Shown piece by piece: positions 19,020 through 28,394 of a stretch of DNA of 64,000 bases. Both the position numbers and the translations under genes were made by a program. Origin of the DNA: Nitrosophilus labii (GTDB taxonomy: Bacteria > Campylobacterota > Campylobacteria > Campylobacterales > Nitratiruptoraceae). The notes below the pieces were generated by a model that saw nothing but the letters and a program-made list of their open reading frames with translations, did not search any database and was not told the origin of the DNA. Positions within the stretch are counted from its first letter, which is position 1. The number at the start of each line of letters is the position of its first letter. The stretch lies in the NCBI RefSeq assembly GCF_014466985.1, contig NZ_AP022826.1, forward strand, positions 62,001 through 126,000, given 5' to 3'.

Positions 19020-19601
19020 TTAGCCTTTGTATTCTAGAACGTTTTTTTGGTTGATTAACGAAAGAAGCATCTCTTCTTGCTCTTTAGTGAAATTGCCGCT
19101 ACTTAGGGCATCTATGAGTTTTTCCGCCATTTTGGCCTTTATCTCTTTCTCTTTTATCTCCTTTTGGAGTCTCATTTTTTCTCTCTCAATGGATATTTTA
19201 TTTTCTTGATATTTTTTAAAGAGGATATATATAAGTATGAGCACACCAAAACCCAAAATCGCAAAGAGAATTACAGCTGTTTTGGTAATGGAGTTGGCTT
19301 CAGATTTTGCTTGAAGTTCAAGTTTAGTCTTTTCAAGTTCTCTTTGGCTCTTTATCTTCTCCATCTGTACTTTGGCTTGAGACTCTATTTTTTTAGTTTC
19401 GATAGCCTTTTTCATCTCAATCATGGCTATCTCTTTTTTTGTTTTAGCCTCTATTTTACTATTTTTTTCCGATATTATTTCGGCGCTTAAAATCTCATTT
19501 GCATATCTCTGTTTTTTGTTGTCTAAAACTATTGGTTTTTGGTTTGTGTTTTCACATCCTGAAATAAAAAAGGCCATAATAATAAAAAGTAGATATTTCA
19601 T
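19020..19601 (-). CDS. lipoprotein with long charged coiled coil and internal membrane helix
   Basis: The 193-residue protein starts with a lipoprotein signal (MKYLLFIIMAFFISGCENT), with lipobox ISGC, so the mature chain should begin at Cys16. Residues about 35-105 are Lys/Glu/Ile-rich and predicted coiled coil, followed by a hydrophobic helix (AVILFAILGFGVLILIYIL, near 107-126) and a second charged helix to about 175. It may bridge the outer and inner membrane across the periplasm, but no known family is recognised. It is followed after 12 bases on the plus map by the SagB-type gene and likely shares its transcript. Confidence 0.65.
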   Translation of the reverse strand: MKYLLFIIMAFFISGCENTNQKPIVLDNKKQRYANEILSAEIISEKNSKIEAKTKKEIAMIEMKKAIETKKIESQAKVQMEKIKSQRELEKTKLELQAKSEANSITKTAVILFAILGFGVLILIYILFKKYQENKISIEREKMRLQKEIKEKEIKAKMAEKLIDALSSGNFTKEQEEMLLSLINQKNVLEYKG

Positions 19602-19613
19602 GACCGCTCCTAA

Positions 19614-20885
19614 TTATTTGCCAATTGCTAATGCGTATAATACCATATCCTCGCTATGTAAAAAATTTTTGACATCATCATCATAGTATGCTCCAATTCC
19701 ACTGCATCCTATCTGAAGATATTCGCTTGAAAGATAACATCTCTGTCCTATGATCCCGGCTTTTTGGTAGAGAGACTGATAATTGTTTCCATTTGATGTG
19801 AGAAAAAATGTAACTGCACTATCACCACCTAGAGCTTGCTCAAGACACAAATATCTAGCTATTTGGCTAAAGTCTCCCTCTTTAAGTAACTCTTTGTTTT
19901 TATAAAGACCTTGCTTCATACCTAAAACTTTGTTGACTATATAATAGATTTCAACTTTTTCATCGCAATCAGAGGGTATTGGTTCGGTTATAGTTTGGTA
20001 TATATACTCAAACTCTTCAGATTTAATAGGTAACTTAGAAAATTTTCTAATGCTTCTTCTATTTAAAATAGTCTCATAAAATCTCTCTTTGTGGAAGTTG
20101 AATTTAGGAAATCTATACTCTTTTTTGCAACCTGTTAACATTAAACTCTCAAGATAACTTTTTTGGATGACTTCATTTGTCTCAAAAGTTTCTGTAGGAT
20201 CAACGAAGGGTAAATTTAGATCAAAAAAATTAGTCTCCTTTTTTTGAGGTATTCCAACTTTAGCGCCGGATAGAAAAAACTCTATATCTTTAAATCCAAA
20301 CTTTTCATTCAAAACTTTTTTATCAAAATCGTATAAGATAAAAAAAGCGTGTTCATAAAGATGGCAACTTGCTTCCAAAGCCCCAAGAGCATGCCCCGTA
20401 TCTAAAAGAGTGTACCTAAATGCTCTTGAAGAGTATTTCCAGCTTGAGCGAAAATATATAGATGAAAAGAGAAACAAAAAACCTTTTATCATTCTTTTGT
20501 CTTTAAGATGAAACTCTACTCCCTCTTCATCTTTTATCTCATATAAAAGTCTTACTCCGTTTTCGGCAGGCGACAAATGGTAGATCCCATTTTTAAATCC
20601 TTTTACATCCCTTGCTTGAAAATAGATTTCTACAGGGTAGAGAGCTCCGGCGCTTGGAACAGTTCTTAAGTAGTATTCAACTCCGGGATAGACTTTTTTT
20701 GCTGTTATGCCACCTATAAGATATATAAATCTATCTATTTTTTTATCTAGATCTAGTCTTTTAAGAGGAAAAGAGTTTGGATAAATTTTAAAAGTTTTAG
20801 GCATTTTGGACCATTCAAGTTGGCGTGCACCACTTCTTACAGATAGATATGTATGCTTTGTAGCTTCATGATAGGAGTTTGGCAT
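19614..20885 (-). CDS. SagB/ThcOx-type nitroreductase-family oxidoreductase
   Basis: The 423-residue protein contains two nitroreductase-like halves. It begins with YHEATKHTYLSVRSGARQLEW, typical of SagB-like dehydrogenases, and has RRSIRKFSKLPIKSEEF near 280 in the second half, the FMN-binding signature of the nitroreductase fold. Relatives oxidise azoline rings in peptide natural products, but stand-alone copies without peptide-modifying neighbours, as here, are common and of unknown substrate. It overlaps the DUF309 gene by 20 bases; no YcaO cyclase or precursor peptide was found near it. Confidence 0.75.
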   Translation of the reverse strand: MPNSYHEATKHTYLSVRSGARQLEWSKMPKTFKIYPNSFPLKRLDLDKKIDRFIYLIGGITAKKVYPGVEYYLRTVPSAGALYPVEIYFQARDVKGFKNGIYHLSPAENGVRLLYEIKDEEGVEFHLKDKRMIKGFLFLFSSIYFRSSWKYSSRAFRYTLLDTGHALGALEASCHLYEHAFFILYDFDKKVLNEKFGFKDIEFFLSGAKVGIPQKKETNFFDLNLPFVDPTETFETNEVIQKSYLESLMLTGCKKEYRFPKFNFHKERFYETILNRRSIRKFSKLPIKSEEFEYIYQTITEPIPSDCDEKVEIYYIVNKVLGMKQGLYKNKELLKEGDFSQIARYLCLEQALGGDSAVTFFLTSNGNNYQSLYQKAGIIGQRCYLSSEYLQIGCSGIGAYYDDDVKNFLHSEDMVLYALAIGK

Positions 20886-21180
20886 AGTTTGATTCCAAAA
20901 CTGTTTTTATTTTTTTAAAATTTCCAATATTTTCAGATGAACACTTGTTAATATAAACTATATATTTTTGATAATTTCCCCAAACTTTCCTTGCCTGTGC
21001 CTCTTTACCTCTTTTTATTAATTCAAAAGATACTGAAGCATTTATAAATGCTTTTAACAGAAGAATATCTGGATTTTTGTCTTTTCTGTTTGGAAACCAT
21101 ACCTCTTCTAAAACTTCATGAGCATCATAATATTTTTCTTTCTCTATAAGTTTTATGAAAAGTTCACATCTTTTATCCAT
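20866..21180 (-). CDS. DUF309 family protein
   Basis: The 104-residue all-helical protein has the DUF309 signature YYDAHEVLEEVWFP near residues 17-30, in which the His and Glu residues are invariant in the family, and a second helical repeat with KAFINASVSFELIKRG. The family is structurally known as a small helical bundle but has no established function. The start codon follows AAAAAGGCTACAA on the minus strand. Its end overlaps the SagB-type gene by 20 bases, which argues that the two act together. Confidence 0.8.
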   Translation of the reverse strand: MDKRCELFIKLIEKEKYYDAHEVLEEVWFPNRKDKNPDILLLKAFINASVSFELIKRGKEAQARKVWGNYQKYIVYINKCSSENIGNFKKIKTVLESNYAKLLS

Positions 21181-21261
21181 TTGTAGCCTTTTTTTGGTTC
21201 ATTTTAGGCTAATTTGATGCAATTTTGTATTATTTTCTTATTTAAAAGAGAGGATTTAACT

Positions 21262-21930
21262 CTATTTTATCTGTAGTTTTTCCAAAAGTCCTTCAATATT
21301 TTTAAGAGTTAGTTTTTTTCTTTCTACTTGCAAAATTCCATCTTTTTTCAATTGCTGAATATGTCTGTTGACAACATGCCTAACGGTGCCTATAAGACTT
21401 GCTATCTCTTCATGAGGGAGATCATGAATCAGTTTTAGCTTACCACTGTTTTTTAAATCTAGATTTCTTAAGAAGAGTTTTATAAGCCTGGTTGATGTAT
21501 CAAACAGAGATAATTCAATAGCCAGGTTTTCCAGATTTCTCAGATTTTTTGCGATATATGGCATAAATATTTTGTTAAATTCAGGATTTGAATATATTAG
21601 ATTTCTGATTGTATCTATCTCAATTTCGAAAACTTTGCAATTGTCTAGTGCATAAGTTAATACTTCATGCGGTTTGTTGTCCAAAAGGGGTATGATGTCA
21701 AACATATCTCCTGATGAAAGTATATGTATAGTTTGCTCTTTTGCATTTTCAGGATTTATTTGGGAGACTTTTAGCCTTCCTTCTAAAATGATATAAAAAT
21801 ATTTTAGTGTATCTTCCGAATTTAAAGGGCAAGAGCCTTTTATAAACTCCTTTACTCTTCCGTTTTGTTTGAACGTAGTAAAGAGATTTTCCTGTAACTT
21901 TGAAAAAACCGGTAAATTCTCTATATTCAT
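21262..21930 (-). CDS. Crp/Fnr-family transcriptional regulator
   Basis: The 222-residue protein has an N-terminal cyclic-nucleotide-binding-fold domain (about 15-125) and a C-terminal winged helix (about 145-215) with HEEIASLIGTVRHVVNRHIQQL as the DNA-recognition helices. The four-cysteine cluster signature of true FNR is missing (only two cysteines, CPLNSED and NCKVFE), so it is unlikely to hold an oxygen-sensing [4Fe-4S] cluster; it may sense a small molecule, haem or NO. The ATG at 21,928-21,930 overlaps the stop of frdB (TGATG), tying it to fumarate/succinate enzymes. Confidence 0.85.
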   Translation of the reverse strand: MNIENLPVFSKLQENLFTTFKQNGRVKEFIKGSCPLNSEDTLKYFYIILEGRLKVSQINPENAKEQTIHILSSGDMFDIIPLLDNKPHEVLTYALDNCKVFEIEIDTIRNLIYSNPEFNKIFMPYIAKNLRNLENLAIELSLFDTSTRLIKLFLRNLDLKNSGKLKLIHDLPHEEIASLIGTVRHVVNRHIQQLKKDGILQVERKKLTLKNIEGLLEKLQIK

Positions 21931-22634
21931 CAAAAATCCAATCCGAAACTTCCAAAATTTGCAATATTGGGATTTTGATATCCAAATTTTGTAGCCCAGC
22001 TTTGAAGCATCATTATATCTGTTTTAGGGTCTATTCCTTGTGGGCATACTTCTGTACAGTTGCCGCAAAGAGTACAGTCCCAGATACCATTTTGTAAAAT
22101 AGCTTCGATTTTCTCTTTTTTCTTTGTTTCTCTTTTATCAACTACATATCTATAGTTTCTTGTAAGTGCAAAGGGGCCTAAAAAGTCTGGATTTGTCTCA
22201 AAAACGGGGCAGGAACTATAACAAGAAGAGCAAAGGATACAGTCGCTTTGCTTCTTTGTCATTTTTTCATCTTCTTCATCCATAGAAACAATGTTTTGTT
22301 CTAAAAGATATGATTTGGCCTTTTTTAGAGTCTCTAGTGGTTTTTTCATATCAACTATTAAATCTCTTACAACTTCAGAAGCTTTCAATGCTTCTATCTT
22401 ATCGCCATCTTTAACTCTATATTCACAGGCTAAGACCTCTTTTTCGTTAACTCTAACTGCACAACTGCCGCAAACTCCACTTCTACACCCTTTTGAAAAG
22501 GTTAATGTGGAATCAAGTTTACTTTTTATGTGTTCGAGTGCTTCTAAAAGTGTCAAACCCTCAGGTATCTCATAGCTCATAAAGATGGATTTTGGTTCGA
22601 AATGAGGATGATACCTTCTTATTTCGATTTTCAA
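21930..22634 (-). CDS. frdB: fumarate reductase/succinate dehydrogenase iron-sulfur subunit
   Basis: The 234-residue protein has an N-terminal plant-type [2Fe-2S] domain (CRSGVCGSC near 50-58 and a further Cys in VLACEYR) and a C-terminal domain with CILCSSCYSSCP (near 136-147) and CTLCGNCTEVCPQG (near 193-206) for the [4Fe-4S] and [3Fe-4S] or second [4Fe-4S] centres. It passes electrons between the flavoprotein next door and a quinone site. Translation appears to begin at TTG (22,632-22,634), ten bases after AAGGAG. The gene follows frdA by 58 bases. No membrane anchor gene is present in the cluster. Confidence 0.88.
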   Translation of the reverse strand: MKIEIRRYHPHFEPKSIFMSYEIPEGLTLLEALEHIKSKLDSTLTFSKGCRSGVCGSCAVRVNEKEVLACEYRVKDGDKIEALKASEVVRDLIVDMKKPLETLKKAKSYLLEQNIVSMDEEDEKMTKKQSDCILCSSCYSSCPVFETNPDFLGPFALTRNYRYVVDKRETKKKEKIEAILQNGIWDCTLCGNCTEVCPQGIDPKTDIMMLQSWATKFGYQNPNIANFGSFGLDF

Positions 22635-22692
22635 AAATACTCCTTAATCATTTGTATTTTATAAAATATTACTAAAATTTTAATCAAAAAGG

Positions 22693-24300
22693 CTAATTTT
22701 TAACCTTCTCAAAATCTGCGCACAAAACGCCGTCCTCTTTCCAAGTAACTGTATGGGCAAGAAATTTCTCATCATCTCTTTGAGGATAGTCAACTCTAAA
22801 ATGAGCCCCTCTACTTTCATTTCTGCTTATTGCACTCACAAGTATTGTTTCTGCAAGCTCTATCATATTCCCAAATTCTATAAACTCTATCAAGTTTGTG
22901 TTGTAAAGTGGTGATTTGTCTTTTATTCCCATAAAAGAGAGTTCTCTTTGCATCTGTTTAACAACTGACAAAACACCTTTTAGTCCCATCTCCTCTCTGT
23001 AAACACCTACATTTCTATAAAATATTTTGCTTAAAAAATCTCTTTTTTCATAAAAATCGATTTTGTTTGGAAAACTGAAAACTCCTTTTATAAAATTTGC
23101 ATCCATCAAGGTTTTTTCATAGAATTTATCTTCTACCACACTCCCTTTTGCACTCTTAGCTGCATTTTTGCCGGCAAACTTGCCTAGAACCACGATTTCT
23201 AGTAGTGAATTTCCTCCTAGTCTGTTTGCACCGTGAAGTTTTGCATTGGCACACTCTCCGACGGCGTAGAGGTTTTCCACTGATGTTTCTAGATTTTCAT
23301 CCACATCTATTCCACCCATAGTATAGTGGGCTGCAGGTTTGATAGGGATCGGCTCTTTTAAAGGATCTACCCCCTCATATATAATGGACAATTTTCTTTC
23401 TTGAGGTAAATTTTTTTCTATAAACTCTTTTCCTAGATGGCGAATATCCAAAAATACCTCGTTTCCTTTTTCTATCTCATTGTATATGGCTCTTGAAACT
23501 TCATCTCTTGTTAAAAGCTCATCTACAAATCTCTCACCTTTTTGGTTTATCAAAAATCCACCAGCCCCCCTGGCAGCTTCACTTATTAAAACTGAACTTT
23601 TTTTAAGAGCGGTCGGATGAAACTGAATAAACTCCATATCGCTAAGGCGACATCCCGCTCTCAAAGCTGCAGATAAACCGTCACCTGTTGCATGAGATGA
23701 ATTTGTGGAGAAATCTTTATATATTTTAGAATATCCGCCTGTTGCAACTATTACGCTTTTTGATAGAATCTGTTTTACTTGAGATGTTTTTATATCCAAA
23801 AATGTGGCACCCTTGACTCTGTTTTCTTCAACTATGAGATTTAGCAAAAAGCTTTCATCCAAAAACTCTATACCCTCTTTTATAGAAAAATCATAAAGCG
23901 TATGCAATATCTTAAGACCTGTATAATCTTGAGCGTAACATGCCCTTGGAGCATATGAGCCACCCAATTTTCTTTGTGCAATTTTTCCATTTTCTCTGCT
24001 AAAAGGTGTTCCTATAGAATCAAGCCATTTGATCGCTTTTGGAGCCTCTTTACAAACATACTCGACTACTCTTTTGTCGGCAAGCCCTGCTGAAGAGTTC
24101 AAAGTATCTTCGATATGAGAGAAGATTGTATCACCATTTTCGCTCAATACCGCATTTATTCCCCCTTGAGCCATGGAAGTTTGGCTTCTTGTAGGATAAC
24201 TTTTGCCTGCTACCAAAACTTTAGCTCCCTCCTCTTTGGCGCTTAAAGCTGCGCTTAGTCCGGCACCTCCTGCACCGATAACCAAAACGTCATATATCAT
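22693..24300 (-). CDS. frdA: fumarate reductase/succinate dehydrogenase flavoprotein subunit
   Basis: This 535-residue flavoprotein has the FAD-binding GAGGAGLSAAL motif (near 10-20), SQTSMAQGGINA near 38-49 (where the FAD-linking His of classic SdhA would lie, here replaced), and the catalytic segments HPTALKK, RGAGGFLIN and HYTMGGIDVD with the conserved His and Arg residues. It lacks the Tat signal of periplasmic methylmenaquinol:fumarate reductase, so it should be cytoplasmic. It could also resemble an L-aspartate oxidase, but the adjacent iron-sulfur subunit argues for Sdh/Frd. The ATG overlaps the stop of the lipoprotein gene (TGATG). Confidence 0.85.
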   Translation of the reverse strand: MIYDVLVIGAGGAGLSAALSAKEEGAKVLVAGKSYPTRSQTSMAQGGINAVLSENGDTIFSHIEDTLNSSAGLADKRVVEYVCKEAPKAIKWLDSIGTPFSRENGKIAQRKLGGSYAPRACYAQDYTGLKILHTLYDFSIKEGIEFLDESFLLNLIVEENRVKGATFLDIKTSQVKQILSKSVIVATGGYSKIYKDFSTNSSHATGDGLSAALRAGCRLSDMEFIQFHPTALKKSSVLISEAARGAGGFLINQKGERFVDELLTRDEVSRAIYNEIEKGNEVFLDIRHLGKEFIEKNLPQERKLSIIYEGVDPLKEPIPIKPAAHYTMGGIDVDENLETSVENLYAVGECANAKLHGANRLGGNSLLEIVVLGKFAGKNAAKSAKGSVVEDKFYEKTLMDANFIKGVFSFPNKIDFYEKRDFLSKIFYRNVGVYREEMGLKGVLSVVKQMQRELSFMGIKDKSPLYNTNLIEFIEFGNMIELAETILVSAISRNESRGAHFRVDYPQRDDEKFLAHTVTWKEDGVLCADFEKVKN

Positions 24301-24758
24301 CACTCAACTCTTTCGTTAAAAATGGGAGCAATTCTTACAATTCTGTTTCCTTTTACATAAACCATTACTCTATCTCCTGGCCTTAGCCAGTAAGGATTTT
24401 TTTTGTCCAATCTAATTACTGTAGAAACTTTTTGTCCATTTTCAAGATCTACTGTTATCTCTTGTCCTAAATCTTTGTTCAGGTTACTGCCTACTATACC
24501 TCCGGCTACGGTACCTGCTGCAGTGGCTAGATCTTTTCCTTTTCCTTCGCCTATTTGATGTCCTATTATAGCGCCTACGATTGCCCCCAATATCATACCG
24601 CCGCCATCGTCTTGTATCTCAATCGTTCTTGTATGAACAACTGTTCCCTTATAATTTATCATTACTTCGCCAACATCCGCTTGAGTATAGCCTCTTTGCG
24701 CACATCCGCTAAATAAAAAACCCGCAATTATCAAAAAGCTAAAAAGTAATTTTTTCAA
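24300..24758 (-). CDS. SlyB-like glycine-zipper outer-membrane lipoprotein
   Basis: The 152-residue protein carries a lipoprotein signal ending in the lipobox LFSGC (Cys19). A glycine-zipper region follows (GGMILGAIVGAIIGHQIG near 53-70 and AAGTVAGGIVGSNL near 79-92), which pairs helices in membranes, and then a small beta domain ending KGNRIVRIAP. It belongs to the SlyB/17-kDa antigen group that supports envelope integrity. Its presence between a dehydrogenase and frdA is odd, but start and stop overlaps on both sides (ATGA, TGATG) show it is a genuine operon member. Confidence 0.85.
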   Translation of the reverse strand: MKKLLFSFLIIAGFLFSGCAQRGYTQADVGEVMINYKGTVVHTRTIEIQDDGGGMILGAIVGAIIGHQIGEGKGKDLATAAGTVAGGIVGSNLNKDLGQEITVDLENGQKVSTVIRLDKKNPYWLRPGDRVMVYVKGNRIVRIAPIFNERVE

Positions 24759-25696
24759 AACTTGCTCCTTTTTATAAAATCTTCTATATTTTTTGCAATT
24801 CCCATAATAAGTCTATCTCTAGCTTCCATACTTGTCCAGGCTATATGAGGTGTTATCAAGAGTCTATCTTTATCTTTTACAAAATTTAGGGGACTATTTT
24901 CGTCTAACGGCTCCTTTTCAGTTACATCGAGTCCAACAAAAATCTTTTTTTCATCAAAAATTTTTGCTAAATCCTCTTCGTTTATTATCCCCCCTCTTCC
25001 TAAATTTAAGAGTACTGTATAGTCGTTTAATCTATGTAGATTGTTTTTATTTAATAGATTTTTTGTTTTATCGTTTAAGGGAGCGTGTATTGAGATAATA
25101 TCGCAAGTACAAAGAAGATTGGTTAAGGGCACCTGTTTATATTTTTCGTCAAAATTTTTTCCGCTTGTGGAATAGTACACTACATCGCATCCAAAGCTTT
25201 GGGCAACTTGTGCCACTCTTTTGCCTATAGTACCAAGTCCTATTATGCCCCATCTTTTATCATGAATCTCGAAAAAAGGCCTGTCAATACAGGTAAAAAT
25301 CTTTGAACGGCTCCATTTGCCGCTTTTTACGTAATCGTCATAATATTTTAGTTGTTCGATTAGGTAAAACGCCATTGCAAAAGTGTGTTGGACAACACTC
25401 TCTGTTGAGTAGCCTACAACATTTTTTACCTCGATACCCTTTTTATTTGCATACTCTATATCGACGTTGTTCATACCTGTTGCTGCAACACAGATAAGTT
25501 TTAGATTTTTTGCACTATCGATAGCTTCTTTGTCGATTACTACCTTATTCGTTATAATAATTTCTGCATCTTGGATTCTTTCTCTTTTTTCGTTATCGCT
25601 AGTGGTTTCATATATTATTAACTCCCCAAACTCTTTTAAGATGTCTAGATTTACATCGTTGCCTACCGTTTTTGCATCAAGAAATACTATTTTCAT
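24755..25696 (-). CDS. D-isomer 2-hydroxyacid dehydrogenase
   Basis: The 313-residue enzyme has the split catalytic and NAD-binding domains of D-2-hydroxyacid dehydrogenases. GIIGLGTIGKRVAQ (near 150-163) is the NAD-binding Rossmann motif, LLNLGRGGIINEEDL (near 232-246) supplies the arginine-bearing active site, and the Glu and His lie in KEPLDE and TPHIAW. Glycerate or hydroxypyruvate reductase activity is likely, but lactate or another 2-keto acid cannot be excluded. AAGGAG stands before the ATG. Its end overlaps the lipoprotein start (ATGA). Confidence 0.88.
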   Translation of the reverse strand: MKIVFLDAKTVGNDVNLDILKEFGELIIYETTSDNEKRERIQDAEIIITNKVVIDKEAIDSAKNLKLICVAATGMNNVDIEYANKKGIEVKNVVGYSTESVVQHTFAMAFYLIEQLKYYDDYVKSGKWSRSKIFTCIDRPFFEIHDKRWGIIGLGTIGKRVAQVAQSFGCDVVYYSTSGKNFDEKYKQVPLTNLLCTCDIISIHAPLNDKTKNLLNKNNLHRLNDYTVLLNLGRGGIINEEDLAKIFDEKKIFVGLDVTEKEPLDENSPLNFVKDKDRLLITPHIAWTSMEARDRLIMGIAKNIEDFIKRSKF

Positions 25697-25721
25697 AAAA
25701 CTCCTTTAATATTTAAAACCT

Positions 25722-26144
25722 TTATTCTCCGATTATTGTTGCGAAGATATGTCTGTTGGAGGGAAAATCTCTATGCTCGCAAAGATATATTCCCTGCCAT
25801 ATCCCTAAAACGAAGGTTCCGTTTTTGACAGGAATAGTTAATGAGTTACCGTACAAAGAGCTTTTAATATGTGCCGGCATATCGTCGCTACCTTCTAGTA
25901 TATGAGTATAATATGGTTCGTTTTCCGGTACAATTTTATTGGTAAAACTTAAAAAATCTCTTCTTACACTAGGATCGGCGTTTTCATTTATAGTAAGGCT
26001 TGCACTGGTGTGTAATAAAAAGAGATGGCATAATCCTTTTTCGAACTCATTTAACTCTTTTAGCTTTGATAATATCTCCTCGGTAACAAGGTAAAAACCT
26101 CTAGGATAGGTTTTTAAAACTATCTCTTTTTGAAATATTTTCAT
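25722..26144 (-). CDS. YjbQ/UPF0047 family protein
   Basis: The 140-residue protein is a full-length YjbQ-family member, with the signature LFLLHTSASLTINENADPSV near residues 43-62 and the histidines in YYTHILEGSDDMPAHIKSSL that form a probable metal site. Relatives have weak thiamin-phosphate synthase activity in vitro, but the natural role is unsettled. Its ATG directly follows the purT stop without a gap, so it is co-translated with purT. Confidence 0.88.
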   Translation of the reverse strand: MKIFQKEIVLKTYPRGFYLVTEEILSKLKELNEFEKGLCHLFLLHTSASLTINENADPSVRRDFLSFTNKIVPENEPYYTHILEGSDDMPAHIKSSLYGNSLTIPVKNGTFVLGIWQGIYLCEHRDFPSNRHIFATIIGE

Positions 26145-27404
26145 CTATTTTCCCAAAAAAATATTGGCGATTTTTTTGAAAAATCCGCAAGACTCTTGTT
26201 CCTCTTCTTGTTTAACTTCTTGCACAACGCTTTTTGTGAAGTCCTCGTCGCTTATTTTTTCTATCAACTCTTTTGCTCTTTCAAGAGCTCTTTTTGGCTC
26301 GCCCATCGTTAAAACTACAGCCATTCTTCTGCCTTCATGGGACTCTGGCTTTCCAAATATTCTTACGAAAGAGTCTTTGGAAAAACACTCATCGGCAATA
26401 TCTAATACAGGATTGAAACTTTCGCTTTTGGCTTTATATGCCGCACTAGCTCCACCTATATATTGAACGAATGCCAAAGGAAGGTTGAGTATGGCTCTAA
26501 CATGCAGGGCAAATTCACTTTGACTTTGAGTTATCATAGTAACCATTCCAGTATCGTGAGGTCTAGGACTCACTTCACTGAAATATACCTCATCTCCTTT
26601 TATAAATAGTTCAACACCAAAAATACCTCTTCCGCCAAGTCCGTCCGTTATTTTTTTTGCTATCTCTTTTGCTTTCTCTTTTGCGGTTTTGCTCATCTCC
26701 ATAGGCTGCCAGCTATAGATATAATCTCCATCTTTTTGTTTATGTCCTATAGGTTCGCAAAATACTATCTCGTTATCGTTTCTTGCTGTAAGTAAAGTGA
26801 TCTCATAATCAAAATAGATAAACTCTTCTACTATAAGTTCGCTTGCGTCGCCTCTTGCTTTTTTTGCTATTTCAAAGCACTGTTCTAGTTCTGCTTCAGA
26901 GCGAGCTATGCTTTGGCCATGTCCTGAAGAACTCATTACCGGTTTTATTACACATGGAAAGCCGATCTCTTTTGCCGCCTCTTTTAACTCTTCTAAACTT
27001 TTTACAAATCTGTATTTGCTTGTTTTTAGATTTAACTCTTCGGCGGCAAAAACTCTTATATTTTTTCTATTCATTGTTTTATTTACGGCTTCAGCGTTTG
27101 GTATCACGTTGAAACCCAATTTTTCGGCTTCGAAAAGCGCTTCTATGTTGATAGCTTCAATCTCTGGAAGTATATATGTAGGTTTTTCTCTTAAGATTAC
27201 CTCTAAAACCTGCTCTTTGTTTTTCATATCTATTACATAACTTTTGTTTGCTACAAGATGTGCAGGTGCGTTTGGATATCTATCTACGGCTATTACTTCT
27301 ATTCCTAACCTAGTAGCTTCTATGGCGACTTCTTTGCCGAGTTCTCCGGAGCCAAGAAGTAAAAATTTGATGGAGTTGTGCTTTAAAGGGGCGCTAAATC
27401 TCAT
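26145..27404 (-). CDS. purT: formate-dependent phosphoribosylglycinamide formyltransferase
   Basis: PurT makes formyl-GAR from GAR, ATP and formate, bypassing folate in purine synthesis. The protein has the ATP-grasp fold: [16 protein letters not shown] near 15-30, the loop [13 protein letters not shown] near 157-169, and the metal-binding [16 protein letters not shown] near 275-290. At 419 residues it is longer than the usual ~392; the excess is a C-terminal Lys/Glu tail ending [12 protein letters not shown], an amphipathic helix that is not part of the ATP-grasp fold. It heads the minus-strand operon that runs to the Crp/Fnr gene. Confidence 0.92.
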   Translation of the reverse strand: MRFSAPLKHNSIKFLLLGSGELGKEVAIEATRLGIEVIAVDRYPNAPAHLVANKSYVIDMKNKEQVLEVILREKPTYILPEIEAINIEALFEAEKLGFNVIPNAEAVNKTMNRKNIRVFAAEELNLKTSKYRFVKSLEELKEAAKEIGFPCVIKPVMSSSGHGQSIARSEAELEQCFEIAKKARGDASELIVEEFIYFDYEITLLTARNDNEIVFCEPIGHKQKDGDYIYSWQPMEMSKTAKEKAKEIAKKITDGLGGRGIFGVELFIKGDEVYFSEVSPRPHDTGMVTMITQSQSEFALHVRAILNLPLAFVQYIGGASAAYKAKSESFNPVLDIADECFSKDSFVRIFGKPESHEGRRMAVVLTMGEPKRALERAKELIEKISDEDFTKSVVQEVKQEEEQESCGFFKKIANIFLGK

Positions 27405-27477
27405 CTTCTATCCTTTTGTACAAATATTAGAGTAGTTTGAATTTTTGATTATTATACATTTTTTGCCTTAAAAGATG

Positions 27478-28209
27478 TCAAACTCCGATTAAAATATCTT
27501 CGGGATCTATTTGGGCATATATTTCATCTTCAATATTTAGATTGCATCTTTTTGTTAAGACATTTAAAGTATATCCGTTTTGAGTTTTGAGAGTAAGTGT
27601 AGAGTGTTGTTCGCTGTGTTTTATTTCTGTGACTCTAGTTTTTAGAGAGTTATATTTTGGTTCATCATAAATTTTTATAGATGTGGACTTGATAATCGCT
27701 ATAACCTTATCTCCTTCTTTTAACTCAAGTTCGTTAGCGGCCGAAACCGTGATTTTTGAAGTTAACGATAAAGAGTCTCTTAGAGTCAAGAATATCGTAC
27801 ATACATCATTTTCGAAAGAGATCTTTTCTATCTTACAAAGAAGTCTGTTTCTTGCGCTTATTTTGACGCCGAAAACTCTTTTATCGAAATTTTCTAGACT
27901 CTCCAAAAAATCTTTATACTGTTTTTTGAGTTCTTCGAAATCTTTTATCAATCTTTTACCATACTCTGTAAGGCGACTTCCTCCTCCGCCTTTACCTCCG
28001 CTTACTTTTTCCAAAATTGGTTCTTCGCTAAGATTATTCATGATTTCAACTGCATCCCAAGCAGCTTTGTAGCTCATTTTCATTGCGCGAGCAGCCTTAC
28101 TTATGGAGCCAAGTTTTTCGATATTTTTAAGAAGTTCGACTCTCCCAGAACCAAGAAAGTTTTTCCCATCTTTTTTTATCCAAAATCTTCCTTCGATTTT
28201 GCCTTTCAC
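27478..28209 (-). CDS. modE: ModE-type molybdate-responsive regulator
   Basis: The 243-residue protein has an N-terminal LysR-like winged helix (ISKAARAMKMSYKAAWDAVE near 35-54, then GGKGGGGSRLTEYG near 70-83, characteristic of ModE) and C-terminal tandem TOBE domains (about 120-243) that bind molybdate or tungstate. Translation starts at GTG (28,207-28,209). No molybdate transport genes are adjacent in this window. A strong hairpin at 28,239-28,274 lies in the likely leader and may regulate its own message. Confidence 0.88.
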   Translation of the reverse strand: MKGKIEGRFWIKKDGKNFLGSGRVELLKNIEKLGSISKAARAMKMSYKAAWDAVEIMNNLSEEPILEKVSGGKGGGGSRLTEYGKRLIKDFEELKKQYKDFLESLENFDKRVFGVKISARNRLLCKIEKISFENDVCTIFLTLRDSLSLTSKITVSAANELELKEGDKVIAIIKSTSIKIYDEPKYNSLKTRVTEIKHSEQHSTLTLKTQNGYTLNVLTKRCNLNIEDEIYAQIDPEDILIGV

Positions 28210-28238
28210 AATCTATCCTATCTCAATTAAAATATAAA

Positions 28239-28274
28239 CCCGGTTTTGCAATAAAGTCTTTTGCAAAGTCCGGG
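28239..28274 (-). promoter_or_regulatory. strong hairpin in the modE leader
   Basis: On the minus strand this reads CCCGG-ac-TTTGCAA, a nine-base loop, TTGCAAA-a-CCGGG: a 12-bp stem with a small internal bulge. It ends 30 bases before the modE GTG and is not followed by a T-tract in that direction, so it looks more like a leader structure than a terminator. Confidence 0.4.
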
Positions 28275-28394
28275 ATAAAGAGAGGCACACGTTGTTACTA
28301 CGCAGTATATCAAAATATACAATAATGATACAAATAGGCTTTAAAATAGTAAAAAGATTATGTTTACAAATTAAGAGGTTGTTTTTGTGGATAT

